A stretch of 64,000 bases of DNA from Neoceratodus forsteri (taxonomy: Eukaryota > Chordata > Ceratodontiformes > Ceratodontidae). Under the pieces are notes generated by a model, which was not told the origin of the DNA, did no database searches, and saw only the letters and a program-made list of their open reading frames with translations. Shown here one piece after another: positions 43,227 through 54,915 of the stretch (its first letter is position 1; every line of letters begins with the position of its first letter). A program made the position numbers and the translations under genes. The stretch is taken from assembly GCA_016271365.2 (NCBI GenBank), contig CM028131.1, positions 170,380,501-170,444,500 on the forward strand. The letters run 5' to 3'.

Positions 43227-46200
43227 ATATTTTATAATGTATGGATTACCAAGACTGTGTAATTGTGGATTTAATTACTTTACTGAATTAGTTTACGAAA
43301 CATTGATTTTTGTGAGCATTCCGTTTTGTTATATCATTGATATGACATACACAGGAAAGGTTAACAACAGAGTGATGTCATAATGACGGCATAACAAGGT
43401 TGTAATCTGCTTGATTTCAGTTAATAATAAGGGCTTCCCATACATTATAAGTAAGTATTAATCAAGACTCAGCTTGTTTAGCATTAGTTGATAATTACAC
43501 CTATGCCACGTATATAATGCATAGTTATTAGTTAAGAATAACTCATTACTCACCATTTTCCATAATGCATTTTTCAACTCCCCAGGAATGTCAGAATGAC
43601 ACAGAATTGCCTTACACATTTCTCCTGGTCATGCACTAGATTGCACTAGAGGGAGGCCTTATTCCTGTGGATGATCTGGGGAGCTGATAGGACAGTTTTA
43701 TTGAACTCCCCAGCATGTATCTGGATTCACTGAAAGAAATTCCAATCTGCACGGGGTATTAATGCTGTGGTTTCCCCAAGACTTTCAATTAATCAAAATC
43801 ACTGCTAAAACAGTGGTATTCTTGTAGGGCTATGTGTGTGTGTGTGTGTGTGTGTGTACATGTACCTATGTATGTAATGCCTATGAGGTTAATTTCTGGC
43901 ACATATTTGTGATATTCCTGCTTCCCCTGAACCTTGAGTGTGAATATTCTCACTCTAGGTCCCCATGGGCAACAATATTCTCACAGTAGCTTAAGACTGG
44001 TTGAACTCAGCAGTGTGAGCAGCATGGTTCTAGATTGAGAACAATACAGCTCAACCAAACAACCAAAATCCCTTAGTGCTCTGGCCAAGTCAACAGCTTA
44101 GTCAAGGGCACGCCCAGACACTGATGGGCATGGGCTCACTGGCTGCACTGAGGCTAGGAGCAGAAACAGACTGTAACCTGATCTGAATATCACATTTGTA
44201 CCAGGTACTAGAAGTACAGCATCTGTAGAACACCACCACATATGGACAGGGAATGGCAGGCCTGGCACCTAGTAGCCAGGCTGTCCAGACCCCGAGGGGA
44301 AAGATGCCACTAGCTGGAAACACTTAAGGGGACAGGCTGCACTTCAGAAAGGCTGAAATGATCCAGAAACATGGATTTCATTAAAGCACGGGCTGCTAAC
44401 CAGAAGCCCTGTAATGTGCAGCAATGCCAAGCTGGAGAAAGGGTAGGGGCCCCTTATAGTTTGTGGTGTGCAGAACAAAACCCTGCAGAAAGGTAGCTAT
44501 GTACAGGCGGGGCCTCATTTAGAGGTTGTCAGAGGCTGCAATTGAGATCCTTGTGATTTCTTTGCAATCCCTATTATGTCTCTTGCAATCCCAATGAACC
44601 ACTAAAACAAGGGTTTCTTAGAGTTAAATCATATAATATTTGTCAAGATGGGGAGTTTTGCAACTCCTAAAATTGTGTGCAAATGAGAATTTGCAACCCC
44701 TAAGATTCTTGTCAATTGATGCCACTGTGTACATGCTGAAAGTAATCAAGTCAGAGGAACATGTTCAAGTTTATTAAGCAGGAAAACACCACTGAACAAG
44801 CTCATTTGCAAGGAAGTCCTGAAAGGGATGCTTAAGGTACATACAGCATACAGTAGGTGCAACAATAAAAAGGATGAGCTATACAGTGCAGTGATGGTTA
44901 TTAACACTACTGTATAAGCAATCAAAAAAACATAGGCAGTGCATATAATACAGTGGGTGAGGAGCAACAGGGATATGATGCAATACACCAATGTGGCCAT
45001 TGGAAAAATAAAGACAAAAGACCTTGCAACACCTTTACAATATGTACACTCCCATTAATTCAGGTACAAGTGCAGTAACCATAAGTACAGGCAGTGAAAT
45101 TTACAATTAAATTGCCTACTAAAAAATGGTGGTAGCATTTCAGCAATAGTTTAACTCACATGGATGGAGCGTGGATAAGACAGGATAAAAGCATGAGACA
45201 GGCAGGAGCAAGAGGGGTAGCAAGGGTGAAGCACAGAAGGAATGTGATGGAGGGAAACAATGGAGCGAGCACAGAAGGAGTGAGGTGGAGTGTGGGGTCC
45301 ACAATCCTGATAGACTGTTTACTACAACAGACATAATCAGGAGTGAAAGGAACTAGTAGGATGTAAGAGCATATGCAGGTGTCATGTAATTTGCTGGTAA
45401 CCAATTTTTAAAAAAATATTTAGAGGTACCAAATTTTGCAGTTTGAGGATAGGTTATGCTTTGTTCCAAGCATCAGGGAGCGCATGGCTGATGGACATTT
45501 TGCTGAAGCAATAGAGTTAGGGACATCCAACATGATGTAAGAGCTACTCTATAGTGGATAGAGGTATACAGACTGATGGAAAAGGCATAATATGCATGAT
45601 GGAAGTTTTAGCAGAAGTGCTTTGTAAAGCCATATGAGAGGATATAAAAGCCATCTAGTGGAAAGAGAAGACCAGCCCAAAGAAGTGTATACATTGCAAT
45701 GATGAGTGTGAGGGTGGGCATTTGTGACGAAGCATATTGCTCTATGGTAGAAGATGTTGCGTGAATGCAGCAGGGTATCTGAACAAAATCCAACTGTAAG
45801 TGGTGCAAAGGAATACAAGAACGCAGTGTTGCTGGTTTAGCAAAAAAATGTTTTTACTGCAAACATGAGTGTAAAAAACACATAGAGCAGGAACGTAACC
45901 ACCCCTAACATCTCAACTACCAGAGTCTTCAAGAGGGTGAGGCCACACAGGTGAAACATTACCTGATATACTAATTAATGCTTACGTCATATAATTAACA
46001 TAAATGCTAACTTTCACAGCAGCTCATTTATAATGCAAGCAATTAGCTACATAGTTATTATATGATTATGCTGTAAATCTTATTTAAAGCATTTAAAATA
46101 GGACAATAGCTACTAACAAAATCAATTTTAACATCCTTAGCCCTCATTTAGAAAATGTGAATATAAATATGCGTGTCTGAACAACTGAAATTACAGTTTA

Positions 46201-46689
46201 AGTCTCTGTTTCTCAAAAATCTACACTAAACGCTAAAATAGCTCTTATTATCAAAATTTATACAGAATTCTAAGACTGTAATGTAAATATACACAGCAGT
46301 CAATATCATATATCTAATATTCCATTCCAAATAAACCAATGAAATATTTCGATTAAATCTAAAGAGCAACCAGACACAGATAGAAAAAGAGCATCAAGTA
46401 CAAGAGAGAAGAGTCACTCTACCACATCCTAAAGTATGCACAGTCCTGGGACTATCAAGCAGTTATACTGCCAAGCTCCATTGAGGCAAGTCCTAACCAT
46501 GTAGGTAGAAGCCCACAAAGGATGGGTTAGTGACACCTGGGAGAAAAAGAGAGAAAAAAATATATTATTAAACACATGTGCTAAAATATAATTACTGCAC
46601 ACGTACAGAAAAAAACTCTATTCTGTCCTAATTTCTTAACTTCAGAAACCAGGTTTAGTACAAAGCAATCAATATCTCCTTTTGTGTAG
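43227..46689. other. Gene-free stretch before the Penelope-like element
   Basis: About 3.4 kb without a recognisable domain. Frames reach at most about 89 codons. The part nearest 46690 may hold the 3' region of the Penelope-like element. A weak hammerhead-like string (ggtgaggccacacaggtgaa) occurs on the plus strand at about 45938. Confidence 0.4.
43832..43857. repeat. (TG)n microsatellite
   Basis: Thirteen uninterrupted tg units. Confidence 0.95.
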
Positions 46690-47391
46690 AATAGGCTTAA
46701 TATCCCAATTATTATTTAAGCCTTTAGGCTTTACTGTTTCCAATTTAAACATTCACATGCTTTCCTTTTGCAGTAACTTGTTTGCTCTAGCACTCCCCCA
46801 TGGGTCAAACAATGCACTGTCAATGCCTTGAAATTTCAGACAATCTGGTTTAGAATCATGATGATTGAAAAAATGAGTACCTACAGGAGTATCAGTCCTT
46901 GCACTTACAATGGATCTTACATGTTCCTGTGTTCACTGTTTCAGGGGTCTCACTGTTTTCCCTATATAAACAAGTCCACAGTCACACCAGAGTGCATATA
47001 CTACATGAGTAGTATCACATGTAATAAGTTCCCTTATTTCTACAGTTGCTTCTGGTCTACCTGGTTGCTTAAAGGTATTCCCCGCCAAACTAAATTTGCA
47101 GATATTACATCTTCTGCGCTTGTGAAACCCTTTAGTTCTTTGGGGGAGCCAGGTCTGTGTGGTATCAGAAAAAGTCGCTTGTTCCTTTCTCAGACGAGTG
47201 TGAACTAGTCTATCTTTAATATTTTTAACCCTGTGAAATGTAACTCTTGGATTAGGTCCCACCACTAACCCTACACTGTCATCACTGGTTAAAATAGGCC
47301 AGTTTGTATATATAATGTTTACAATCTGTCCCACAATGTGATTGTATTCAATTATAAATATGCATTTTGCATCTGGGAGAATATTTCTCAT
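46690..47391 (-). pseudogene. Penelope-like element GIY-YIG domain
   Basis: The 152-codon frame 47391-46933 contains RRRCNICKFSLAG, then HVVYALWCDCGLVYIGKTVR, where YALWC...LVYIGKT is the GIY-YIG core. The C-terminal part continues past a stop as VGTHFFNHHDSKPDCLKF, a QGIDS phrase, and ANKLLQKESM..FKLETVKPKGLN to about 46700. Known Penelope-like enzymes use this nuclease for insertion. Cysteine pairs upstream (CNICKF) are typical of the linker. Confidence 0.85.
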
Positions 47392-47394
47392 AGA

Positions 47395-49150
47395 TTATTT
47401 AAAAAAAGAATTTCTTGGGATCAGAACCACTTTTTCTTTCGCTTTCAACAAAATATCTCTGCTGTAGCCCCTCTGTTCAGATCTTTCCATTAACTCATGT
47501 GCCTGTGATTCGAAATCCTTAATCTGACTACAGTTTCTCCATAGTCTTAGAAGTTGGCTGTATGGAATAGATTTCTTTAAATTTAGGGTATGGGCACTTG
47601 TGAAATGTAAAATGGAATTGGTAGCAGTGGATTTTCTATGGGTTTTTGTGCTAACCATATGTTTTCCATTCTCATCAGTATTGATGGATAATTCTAAGTC
47701 TAAAAAGTTAAGTTTGTCACTGTCTAACTGATGGGTAAATTTCAGATTCAGTTTATTGTCATGAAGCCATGTCAGAAAACATTCCGCATCTTTTATATTC
47801 CCCTCACAGATGCAAAGTACATCATCAAAAAAGCAAAACCACTGGCCCGGTGGTGCAGAGGGTTGAGGTGTTGGACGCCACACATCGTACCACACCGGCG
47901 ACCTGGGTTTGGGAGCAGACTCGGGTCAATGGGGGTCAGCCGGGAGGGAGAAGGATTGAGTGCCCGACAGCTGCTCTCCTTCTCTGGGGAAGGGAGATCG
48001 TTCTCTCCGCTGTGATACTGCCACCTTTTGGGGGAACCTCAGGGTGGTCAGTGCAGCTGGAGAGACACTCTACACAAGGGTAGAGTTGGCAGAGGACCGG
48101 CTTTGGCGTGCATCTCTGCGCACGCTGGCAGCCTTGTCTTCATTGCACACCAATGTAGGGGATCCACCAGAACACTGGAAAATACCCTGCCCTGATCTAG
48201 GCAACGAGCCTCAGAGTTAGTTCTGAGGCAGCACCTGAGAAGCAGACTCCGCTGTGTGCTCCCAACAATGCTCAGGGGAAGATGGAGGGGATCTCCGACA
48301 CCCTGCCTGGAGGGTAATCCGAGGCCTTGAAGGTATGAGGGTAGCTTTAGGACTCTAGGGGCAGACTCCTTGGGACTGCAGATTGGGATCTGCGAGGGGA
48401 GCTCTGAGAGAGGGATCAGTGGCAGCAGTAGGAGGATAAAGATAATAGTAAAATAAAATAAATAAATACAGCAAAACCAATGCCTGATGTTAGAAAAAAT
48501 AGGGATTAACTAATGGGTTCAGTACTGTCTCTTCCTCCCATTTACCTAAGAATAGGTTGGCATAACTTGGTGCCATAGCGGCGCCCATAACTGTACCACA
48601 TGCCTGTTGAAAAAAACTTCCTTCAAATTCAAAGACATTGTTTTCAGAATGAACTCTAATACTTCCAAAATAAACTTTGCTGGGACCTCTGAATCCTCAG
48701 ATTTATTTTTAAGGAAAAATTCCACTGCTGCCAAAACTTGTTGATGGTTAATGGAAGTCTAGAAAGATTCTACATCAGTACCCAGCCATTTGTAATTTCC
48801 ATTCCATTTTACATCATTTAGTTTTTCTAGCAAGTCAGTAATGTCTTTTATATGGGAGTTTAATGTAATAACATCAAGCTGCAGAAAAATATCTGTGTTA
48901 AAGACCCCACCCCTGATACAATAGGATGGCCAGGTGGTCTGGCTCTATTTTTATGGATTTTTGGTGATATGTAAAATCCAGGGGTGGTTGGAAATTCTTC
49001 CCATATATAACCATATTCTGTCTTCATAATATAACCATTTCTTACAGCCTCAGAGAGAATTGAAGACAACTCTATTTTCTGTTGTATTATTAGATTACTA
49101 GATAAACAAGTGTAATGCATCTCGTTTCCTAGGAGGTCTCTCACAGTCTC
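47395..49150 (-). pseudogene. Penelope-like element reverse transcriptase
   Basis: The piece at 49144-48860 has TTPGFYISPKIHKNRARPPG followed by HPIVSGVG, the Penelope 'FYxxPKIHK..PGRPIVSG' block. At about 48600-48530 the translation reads VMGAAMAPSYANLFLGKWEE, the signature motif upstream of the catalytic site. The SINE then interrupts. After it FFDDVLCICEGNIKDAECFL (about 47830) gives the catalytic DD, followed by LNFLDLELSI, PYSQLLRLWRNC and RGYSRDILLKAKEKV. The catalytic aspartates are kept, but stops, a frameshift and the SINE abolish function. Confidence 0.87.
47842..48469 (+). mobile_element. Long tRNA-derived SINE (family S), complete copy in the Penelope RT
   Basis: The copy is 628 bp and flanked by a perfect 10-base duplication agcaaaacca at 47832-47841 and 48470-48479. 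The head is ctggcccggtggtgcagagg, with A-box-like tggtgcagagggttgag and B-box-like gggtttgggagc. The body includes gggagggagaaggattgagt, and the tail is an (aaat)n run before the duplication. It lies in the opposite orientation to the host element. Its length equals the copy at 17930-18556 to within one base, which marks both as full length. Confidence 0.85.
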
Positions 49151-49935
49151 TCTGTAATGGTCTATATTTCCATAATTACAATATTGCCACCCTTATCTGA
49201 TGGCTTAATCACAATACTGTTATCTTGTGCTAGCTCTGTGAGTGCAATTCTCTTCTTTTTTGTAATATTAAAATCCGAGATGTTTCTTTGTGTCTTAATT
49301 AATTCTCTTACTTGTTTAATCAGTTCTCTTATATGTATATATTACCATATTATACGTATAGGGGCAAAATGTGGATTTAGGCTTAAACAGCTTCTTCCTA
49401 GCAATTTTCAAATTACAACTAGCCCCTAAAATGCCATAACCTCTTTTTCTATTGATGGCTGATTCCTCCCCATGCATGTTACCTTCTAAATATAATTCTT
49501 CTAAAGCTAAAAGATTACTGAAATCATTACCCTCCAGTTCCAGAGTAACCAGTCCCTGATGTGTATCTCCAATAACTGGGTTAAGTGAGTCAGTTCCTTC
49601 ATAGAATGAAGAATATGTTTATAGAAGTTTCAAATTTACTTGTATGTCCCTCAATTTCTTGCAGAACCAGATCAATGTCCTCCAAGGATGTGTCTGTGGT
49701 AAGACTCATGTTTTCTAAATGCAGATCAGGTGTGGCACAATTGTTTTCTCCAGAAAAATGTAATTTCAAATGAAGCTTCCTAAAAAATTCTCAAAGGTCC
49801 ACAATTACTGCAAATTTGTTAATTTGAGGTGAAGGAATAAAGCTTAATCCTCTCCTTAATATTCATTCTTTATCTGGGGAGAGGTTAATATGTGAAAGAT
49901 TCAATATCTGTAAGTTGGATTTTTCTTTTGTTCTC

Positions 49936-50583
49936 TCAAGAGCCTCTCTGTTTCTGTTTGTTTTTCTGCCCCCCCCACCGCAGCCTCTCCTTGTTTTTCT
50001 TTTCATTTTTCCTTGTCCTTTGTATCTTGTCTTTTCTGAAAAAAATAACTCGATCTCGTGGTCTCATTAACACCTGATGCTGCTTTCTGTGCTGCTTTCT
50101 GGTGGCTTTTTTACTATTCTCCTGTCTTTGAAATCTCACCTTGGATCTCCCACGACTCACAGAGCGAGGTTTATTCCATTTCAGTATATCACCTCTGTCA
50201 TAGTCATTTTTATCTCTCTGTAATTTCATGCTCTTTCTTAGTATCAGTTCTTGTTCATAATTCCGAATCTTTTTCTTGAGTTGCTCATTAAAATCAAAGT
50301 ATTCTTCAGAGGCCTTTAAATTAATAGTAGTTTCTTTAGCTTTGTTGAGTTCAGTGGTCAAATCTTCAAATTTGCTCAAATCATCGCATAATAGCAACTC
50401 AATAAAGATTTTTGAACATTCACAGGCAGCTTTAATCCATTCGTCCTTAAACAGGAAATTATCCAAGCCGCAAGAAGGTGTAATATTAATGCGTAGCCCC
50501 CTCAGGGCTTGACCATGATCTATATACTCATCCAAAGTGCTTATATTATAGAACAATTCTAGTTCTTTGAGCATCAGCCACAT
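49936..50583 (-). pseudogene. Penelope-like element N-terminal region, 215-codon open frame
   Basis: It begins MWLMLKELELFYNISTLDEY, then RGLRINITPSCGLDN, and continues as a charged, lysine- and arginine-rich helical region (ELNKAKETTINL, KIRNYEQELILRKSMKLQRD) ending in a basic SRGRSKVRFQR segment. This pattern precedes the RT in vertebrate Penelope-like elements. It probably binds nucleic acid, by inference from basicity only. The frame is open for its full length, longer than any other in this element, but no ATG of the native protein was identified with certainty. Confidence 0.72.
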
Positions 50584-50585
50584 AT

Positions 50586-50972
50586 CACATCTGCAAAGTC
50601 CAGTAGTGGGATCAACGTGATCTGTACTAATCTCAGCCTGACTTCAACCGAGAATAGGGAATTGTTCCTAAAGAAGAAGCCAAGTCTTTGCTTCAGCTTT
50701 TTCATGAAAGAGTCAATATGAGCAGAGAAGGACAGGTGGTGGTCCAACAGACACACCTGGTACTTAAATTTGTCAACAGCTTCTAGGTTGTCATCAGGGA
50801 GGGTTTTGATGGGAGGCAGTAAGGAGAGATTTTTGGGGAAAGAGGTAAGGTAATTAGAGTGGAAAAACATGACCTTAGATTTTTTAGCATTCAGAAGAAT
50901 TAGCAAGATATCTCTACAGAAGACCCTTGAAAGTACACCAAGGAGGAAAGGGAGGTATCGACTGCACACAAA
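50586..50972 (-). mobile_element. LINE RT fragment (L2/Rex-like)
   Basis: A 131-codon minus-strand frame contains LNAKKSKVMFFHSNY, then FKYQVCLLDHHLSFSAHIDS, KKLKQRLGFFFRNN and LIPLLDFADVICG. This is the post-palm segment of a non-LTR RT, like the fragment at 28906-29620. It abuts the Penelope-like element with no gap. Clade assignment is uncertain. Confidence 0.7.
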
Positions 50973-51889
50973 GCCTGCCTATCCATGCTAGGTAGAATGG
51001 GATTAAACCCCGATGGTACCAGGCCTTCCCAAGAAAATCACCCCCACTGGGGAATGTACAATCTCCAGTATGAGGAAATGGTTGCAGGACAGCACTCACC
51101 CAGTGCTTGACTAGAGTGACAAAAAATAGATCAACCCAAATGAGTGAGAATGTAGGAAGCTCAGTAATGACCATCATATAGCTAGGCAGACAGGCATCAG
51201 TATAAACTTTGTAGCAACAAAACATATTCTATTATGACATTGCACCTGCAAACTCTTAACTGGACCATCCAGACTGTGTAAGTTGCACTCAGTCTAGGAG
51301 TTCTAGTCAGAACAGCCAAACTAGGGTTTGCCAATTTGGTCCAGTAGGACTCTAGCAGTCTGGATTTCACTCATCCCCCTATTTCTGTTTGACTGTGACT
51401 AGAAGCTGTGACTAATTGCTTACTTGACAGGGATCCCTAATGGACATTTACAAGAGTTCCCAGAGGACTAACTAGGTGGAACAAATCTTGGGTCCTGGAT
51501 TCTTTTTTTTCCTTTTAATTATAAAACAGTTTTACTGAGTTTTCCAAATTGATAATAACAGCACATTGTATGAAGCATTTCCTATTCATCTTCTAGCTGG
51601 GGATTTCCCCTTGAATGCATAACTCCAATGCAGGGTCGTTAACAATCTGTTGAACAAACAGGTAAAAAGGAGTCAACTAGAATTAATAACTACTAAAGGT
51701 ACAGTATGAAGTCATAACGTTAAAGTTCTCTTATCTATTACATCAGTGATATACATTTCTACTAGATACAGATTTATATATGACTTTGAACTATCAGGTA
51801 TCTAGACCAACACAAAAAATTAATCCAGTGAGCATATCATCACCTTGTCTGCAGGTCTCTGTTATTAAACTATTACAAACATACAAATA
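50973..51889. other. No gene recognised
   Basis: A 103-codon minus-strand frame at 50914-51225 overlaps the LINE fragment and has no recognisable domain. A T-rich run lies at 51503-51512. Nothing else was seen. Confidence 0.4.
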
Positions 51890-52258
51890 AGCCAGCAGAA
51901 GAAAGCCATTTGGTATATCTAGTCTGCTTGTATTGCATAATCCACAGCTTGAGGTCCTGTCCCTGCCTACCCTCTTCACTCATCCCATCCTCCCTACCCA
52001 TGATCCTTACCTTCCCCTTATGCCTATCCCAGCCTCTCTTGAAGCTGCCCACTGTCTTCAACAAGACCACCTCTTCTGGCAGTGCATTCCAAGTGTCCAC
52101 AACCATCTCTGTGAAGAAGTGCTTCCCGACCTCCATTCTAAACCTCTGCCACCCAGCTTAAGACTGTGCCCCCTCGTGTTATGATTGCCACTCAGTGTAA
52201 AGAGACCCTCCTTATCCACCTTATTTATCCCTTTCAAGTACCTGAAGGTCCCAATCAC

Positions 52259-52261
<3 letters not shown>

Positions 52262-52290
<29 letters not shown>
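52262..52290. repeat. (CT)n microsatellite
   Basis: About fourteen uninterrupted ct units inside CR1 copy I, presumably expanded from the purine-rich 'ERRERGD' codons on the coding strand. Confidence 0.95.
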
Positions 52291-52292
<2 letters not shown>

Positions 52293-52437
52293 TTCCTGCA
52301 GTGAGTACATGTTCAGTGCCCTCAACCTCTTCTCATATGACTTACCCTGCTGACCCGCTTTCATATTTGTAGCCCTCCTCTTGACCTTCTTCAGCAGGTT
52401 AATTTCCTTTTTGAGGTGTGGGCACCAGTACTGAACT

Positions 52438-53337
52438 TCATTCTCTAGGTGTGGCCTGCTCAGTGACATGTACAAGGGTAGTATAACCTTCTCTCTCACT
52501 ACTGATTCCCCTAGCTATGCATCTCAACATCTTGTTTGCCCTTGCTGCTGCTTTCTTGCACTGCGTGTAGTGCTTCAGATCACTAGTGATCATCACTCCC
52601 AGGTCCTTCTCCTCCTCTGATGCAGATAACTGAACTCCACCCAGGTAGTACGCCATCCTGGGATTCTTGGCTCCAATGTGCACAACTTTGTATTTCTTGG
52701 CACTGAAGCCAAGCTGCCAGATCCTGGACCACCTCCCCAGCTTTTCCAGATCATCCTGTTGGTCCTGTTTCCCTTCAGCTGTGTCCACTGTCCCACAGAG
52801 CTTGGTGTCATTCACAAATAGGCACACTTTGCCCTTAATGCCATCCCCAATGTCATAGATGAAGGCATTGAACAACACCCGCCCCAGCACTGAACCCTGC
52901 AGGACCCCACTGGTGACCTCTCTGGTGCCAGATAACTCTGCCCCCACAACCACTCTCTGGGTTCTGTCCCTCAGCCAGTTTTCCACCCATCTGGAAATCT
53001 TATCCCCAACCCCGAGATCCACAAACTTTCTGATCAACCTTCTGTGTGGCGCAGAGTCAAGGACCTTGCTGAAATCCAGGTAGAGGATGTCTACCCCTTG
53101 GTCCCTGTCTACTGTCTTAGTGACCCAGTCAAATAACTCAATCAGATTCATTTGACATGATCTCCCCCCTCCCATGAACCCATGCTGCCTCACATCCTGG
53201 AGACCATGTTCCTCTAGATATTCTACCAGCCTTTCCTTAAGTATGGTCTCCATGAACTTGCACACAGCTGAGGTCAGACTGACTGGTCTGTAATTCCATG
53301 GGTTATCCTTGGGACCGCTTATGTGAAGGGGCAACAC
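52438..53337 (-). pseudogene. CR1 RT, 299-codon open frame, copy I
   Basis: An almost complete RT palm and thumb reads through without a stop: NYRPVSLTSAVCKFMETILK, LQDVRQHGF, VDILYLDFSKVLDSAPHR, WLRDRTQRVVVGAELSGTRE, SGVLQGSVLGRVLFN, CLFVNDTKLCGTVDT, KKYKVVHIGAKNPRMAYYLG and ANKMLRCIARGISSEREG. The catalytic FADD is changed to FVND, so the first catalytic aspartate is lost although the frame is open. The usual ATG is absent; the first in-frame one is given. Confidence 0.88.
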
Positions 53338-53892
53338 ATGTGCTGTTCTTCAGTCCTGTGGTACTATGCCTGAGTCTAGCAAACTATTAAATAGGTCTGC
53401 CAGTGACTCTGCCAGTTCCTCAGCCAGTTCTCTTAGTACTCTTGAATGTACTCTGTCTGGGCCTAGTGATTTGTCCACCTTCAATGCTAGAAGCCCCTCC
53501 CTTATGCTGTCCTCCTCTATCACTACATCTGCATTCCTCTCCCACCTCCTCATCTTCTCTCTCCTGAAGGCACTGATCTGTCCTTCTCCTGGTGAAGATG
53601 GAACAGAACTATTAATTTAATATCTCTGCTTTTCCCTCATTATACTCCACCCACTCCTCCCCTTTCTTAAGCCTAACAATCCCATTTTTCTTGTCCCTTT
53701 TCTCACTTGTATAGTGAAAGAAGACCTCCTCCCTCTTAAGTCCTTCAGCTATCTGCACTTCCTTTCTGTGCCTTAGCTCACCAGACTTACTAACTTGCCT
53801 CACTAGCCAAACTTAGGTAATTTTCTCTATGCACCTCTCTCTTGGTCTTCCTAAATTTTCTATAGGCTAACCTCTTTTCCTTACTGCCTGGG

Positions 53893-54346
53893 TGATAATA
53901 AATAATAATAACAATGATAATATCTTTATTTGTTGAGCACCTTTCAAATTATCAAGGTGCTTCACACAATTACAAACAGCACATTAAAACATCATTAAAA
54001 TCACAACAGATCAGGAAATGCCTTAGTCCATAAAAACATTTTTAGTGCCTGCTTAAAGCTCCCAAAACTCCTGCACTCCTGAAGCTTATGGGGCAGAGAA
54101 TTCCAGAGGGTTGGGGCAGCGAACATAAATGCATGTGCCCCAGAGGAATTCAAACTAACCCTCGGAATCTCCAGCAACCACTCGTCAGCCTTGTGGAGCT
54201 GTCGCACAGGGGAGTAAGGAATTAGAAGCTCTTTCAAGTAGTCAGGACCAAGTCTGGGTAGGGCTTTGTAGGTTAATAAACCTACCTTAAAGGTGATCCA
54301 CCACTGAATCAGCAACCAGTACAGATCGCGCAGCACTGGGGTAATA
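53893..54346 (-). mobile_element. L2-clade LINE 3' end inserted in CR1 copy I
   Basis: On the minus strand the last about 100 residues of L2 read DLYWLLIQWWITFKVGLLTY, LKELLIPYSPVRQLHKADEW, FMFAAPTLWNSLPHKLQECR and FKQALKMFLWTKAF. The 3' end has aggtgctcaacaaataaaga and an (aataat)n run at 53893-53920. The L2 follows the CR1 endonuclease residues in one continuous frame (54001-54483). CR1 resumes on the other side near 53890. Confidence 0.85.
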
Positions 54347-54915
54347 TGAGATCTCCTAGATATCTCAGAACTGAACCAGCTGGGTGCTTTGGCCCTTGTG
54401 TTCTTCCCCCTGAACCTAATGCACTCCTCTGTGACAACCAGTATTCCTTCTTTAATGATGAACCAGCTTTGGTCCACTCCCACATCTGCTCCACTTCACC
54501 CATCAGCCTGAAGTCCACCCTCCTAAAATTCAAGATTTTAGTCTTAGTCAGGATACTTTCCCTGCCCATATCTGACTGGAATCGCACTGTGCAATGGTCA
54601 CTCCCACTCAGGGGCTTCCCGACCATTATTTCCTGTACATGCTCCCCCATTTGTGAGCACTAAATCAAGAATTGCTTCTGCTCTTGTTGGCTCTGTGATG
54701 CCCTGAGTCAAGAACCCATTTTTGCAGTTCTTCCAGGGTCACTTGACTCCTAGCACATGTTGTAGATGGTACACTCCAGTCCACCTTGGGCAGGTTGAAG
54801 TCCCCCACAATCATCACCTCTCTTTTCCCCACAGCTTCCAGTATTGGCCAGCTCAGTTCCCCATCCCTCTCCTCATCCTGGTTGCGTTGTCTTGTTGCCT
54901 AAACACTCTTAGTGT

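Larger units (their letters stand above)
46690..50583 (-). mobile_element. Penelope-like element (RT plus GIY-YIG)
   Basis: On the minus strand the order is an N-terminal region (50583-49936), RT (about 49150-47400, interrupted by a SINE), and a C-terminal GIY-YIG endonuclease-like domain (47391-46690). This order defines canonical Penelope-like elements, whose RT is related to telomerase and whose GIY-YIG nuclease makes the target nick. Without the 628 bp SINE the copy is about 3.27 kb and nearly complete in coding content. Its upstream side ends at 50583 where another LINE fragment begins, so it may be truncated there. Terminal repeats were not identified. Frame breaks show it is dead. Confidence 0.88.
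51890..54915 (-). mobile_element. CR1-clade LINE, copy I
   Basis: On the minus strand the copy starts in the endonuclease (VMIVGDFNLPKVDWSVPSTT, about 54810) and continues with GSDHCTVRF (about 54590) and RAKAPSWFS (about 54375). An L2 tail then interrupts it (53893-54346). It resumes as the linker and RT (53800-52440) and the C-terminus (52260-51950). The 3' end near 51890 has a 'ccatttggtatatctagtct' version of the CR1 tail, unlike copies A or C. The subfamily is distinct from copies B, G and L. Confidence 0.88.
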
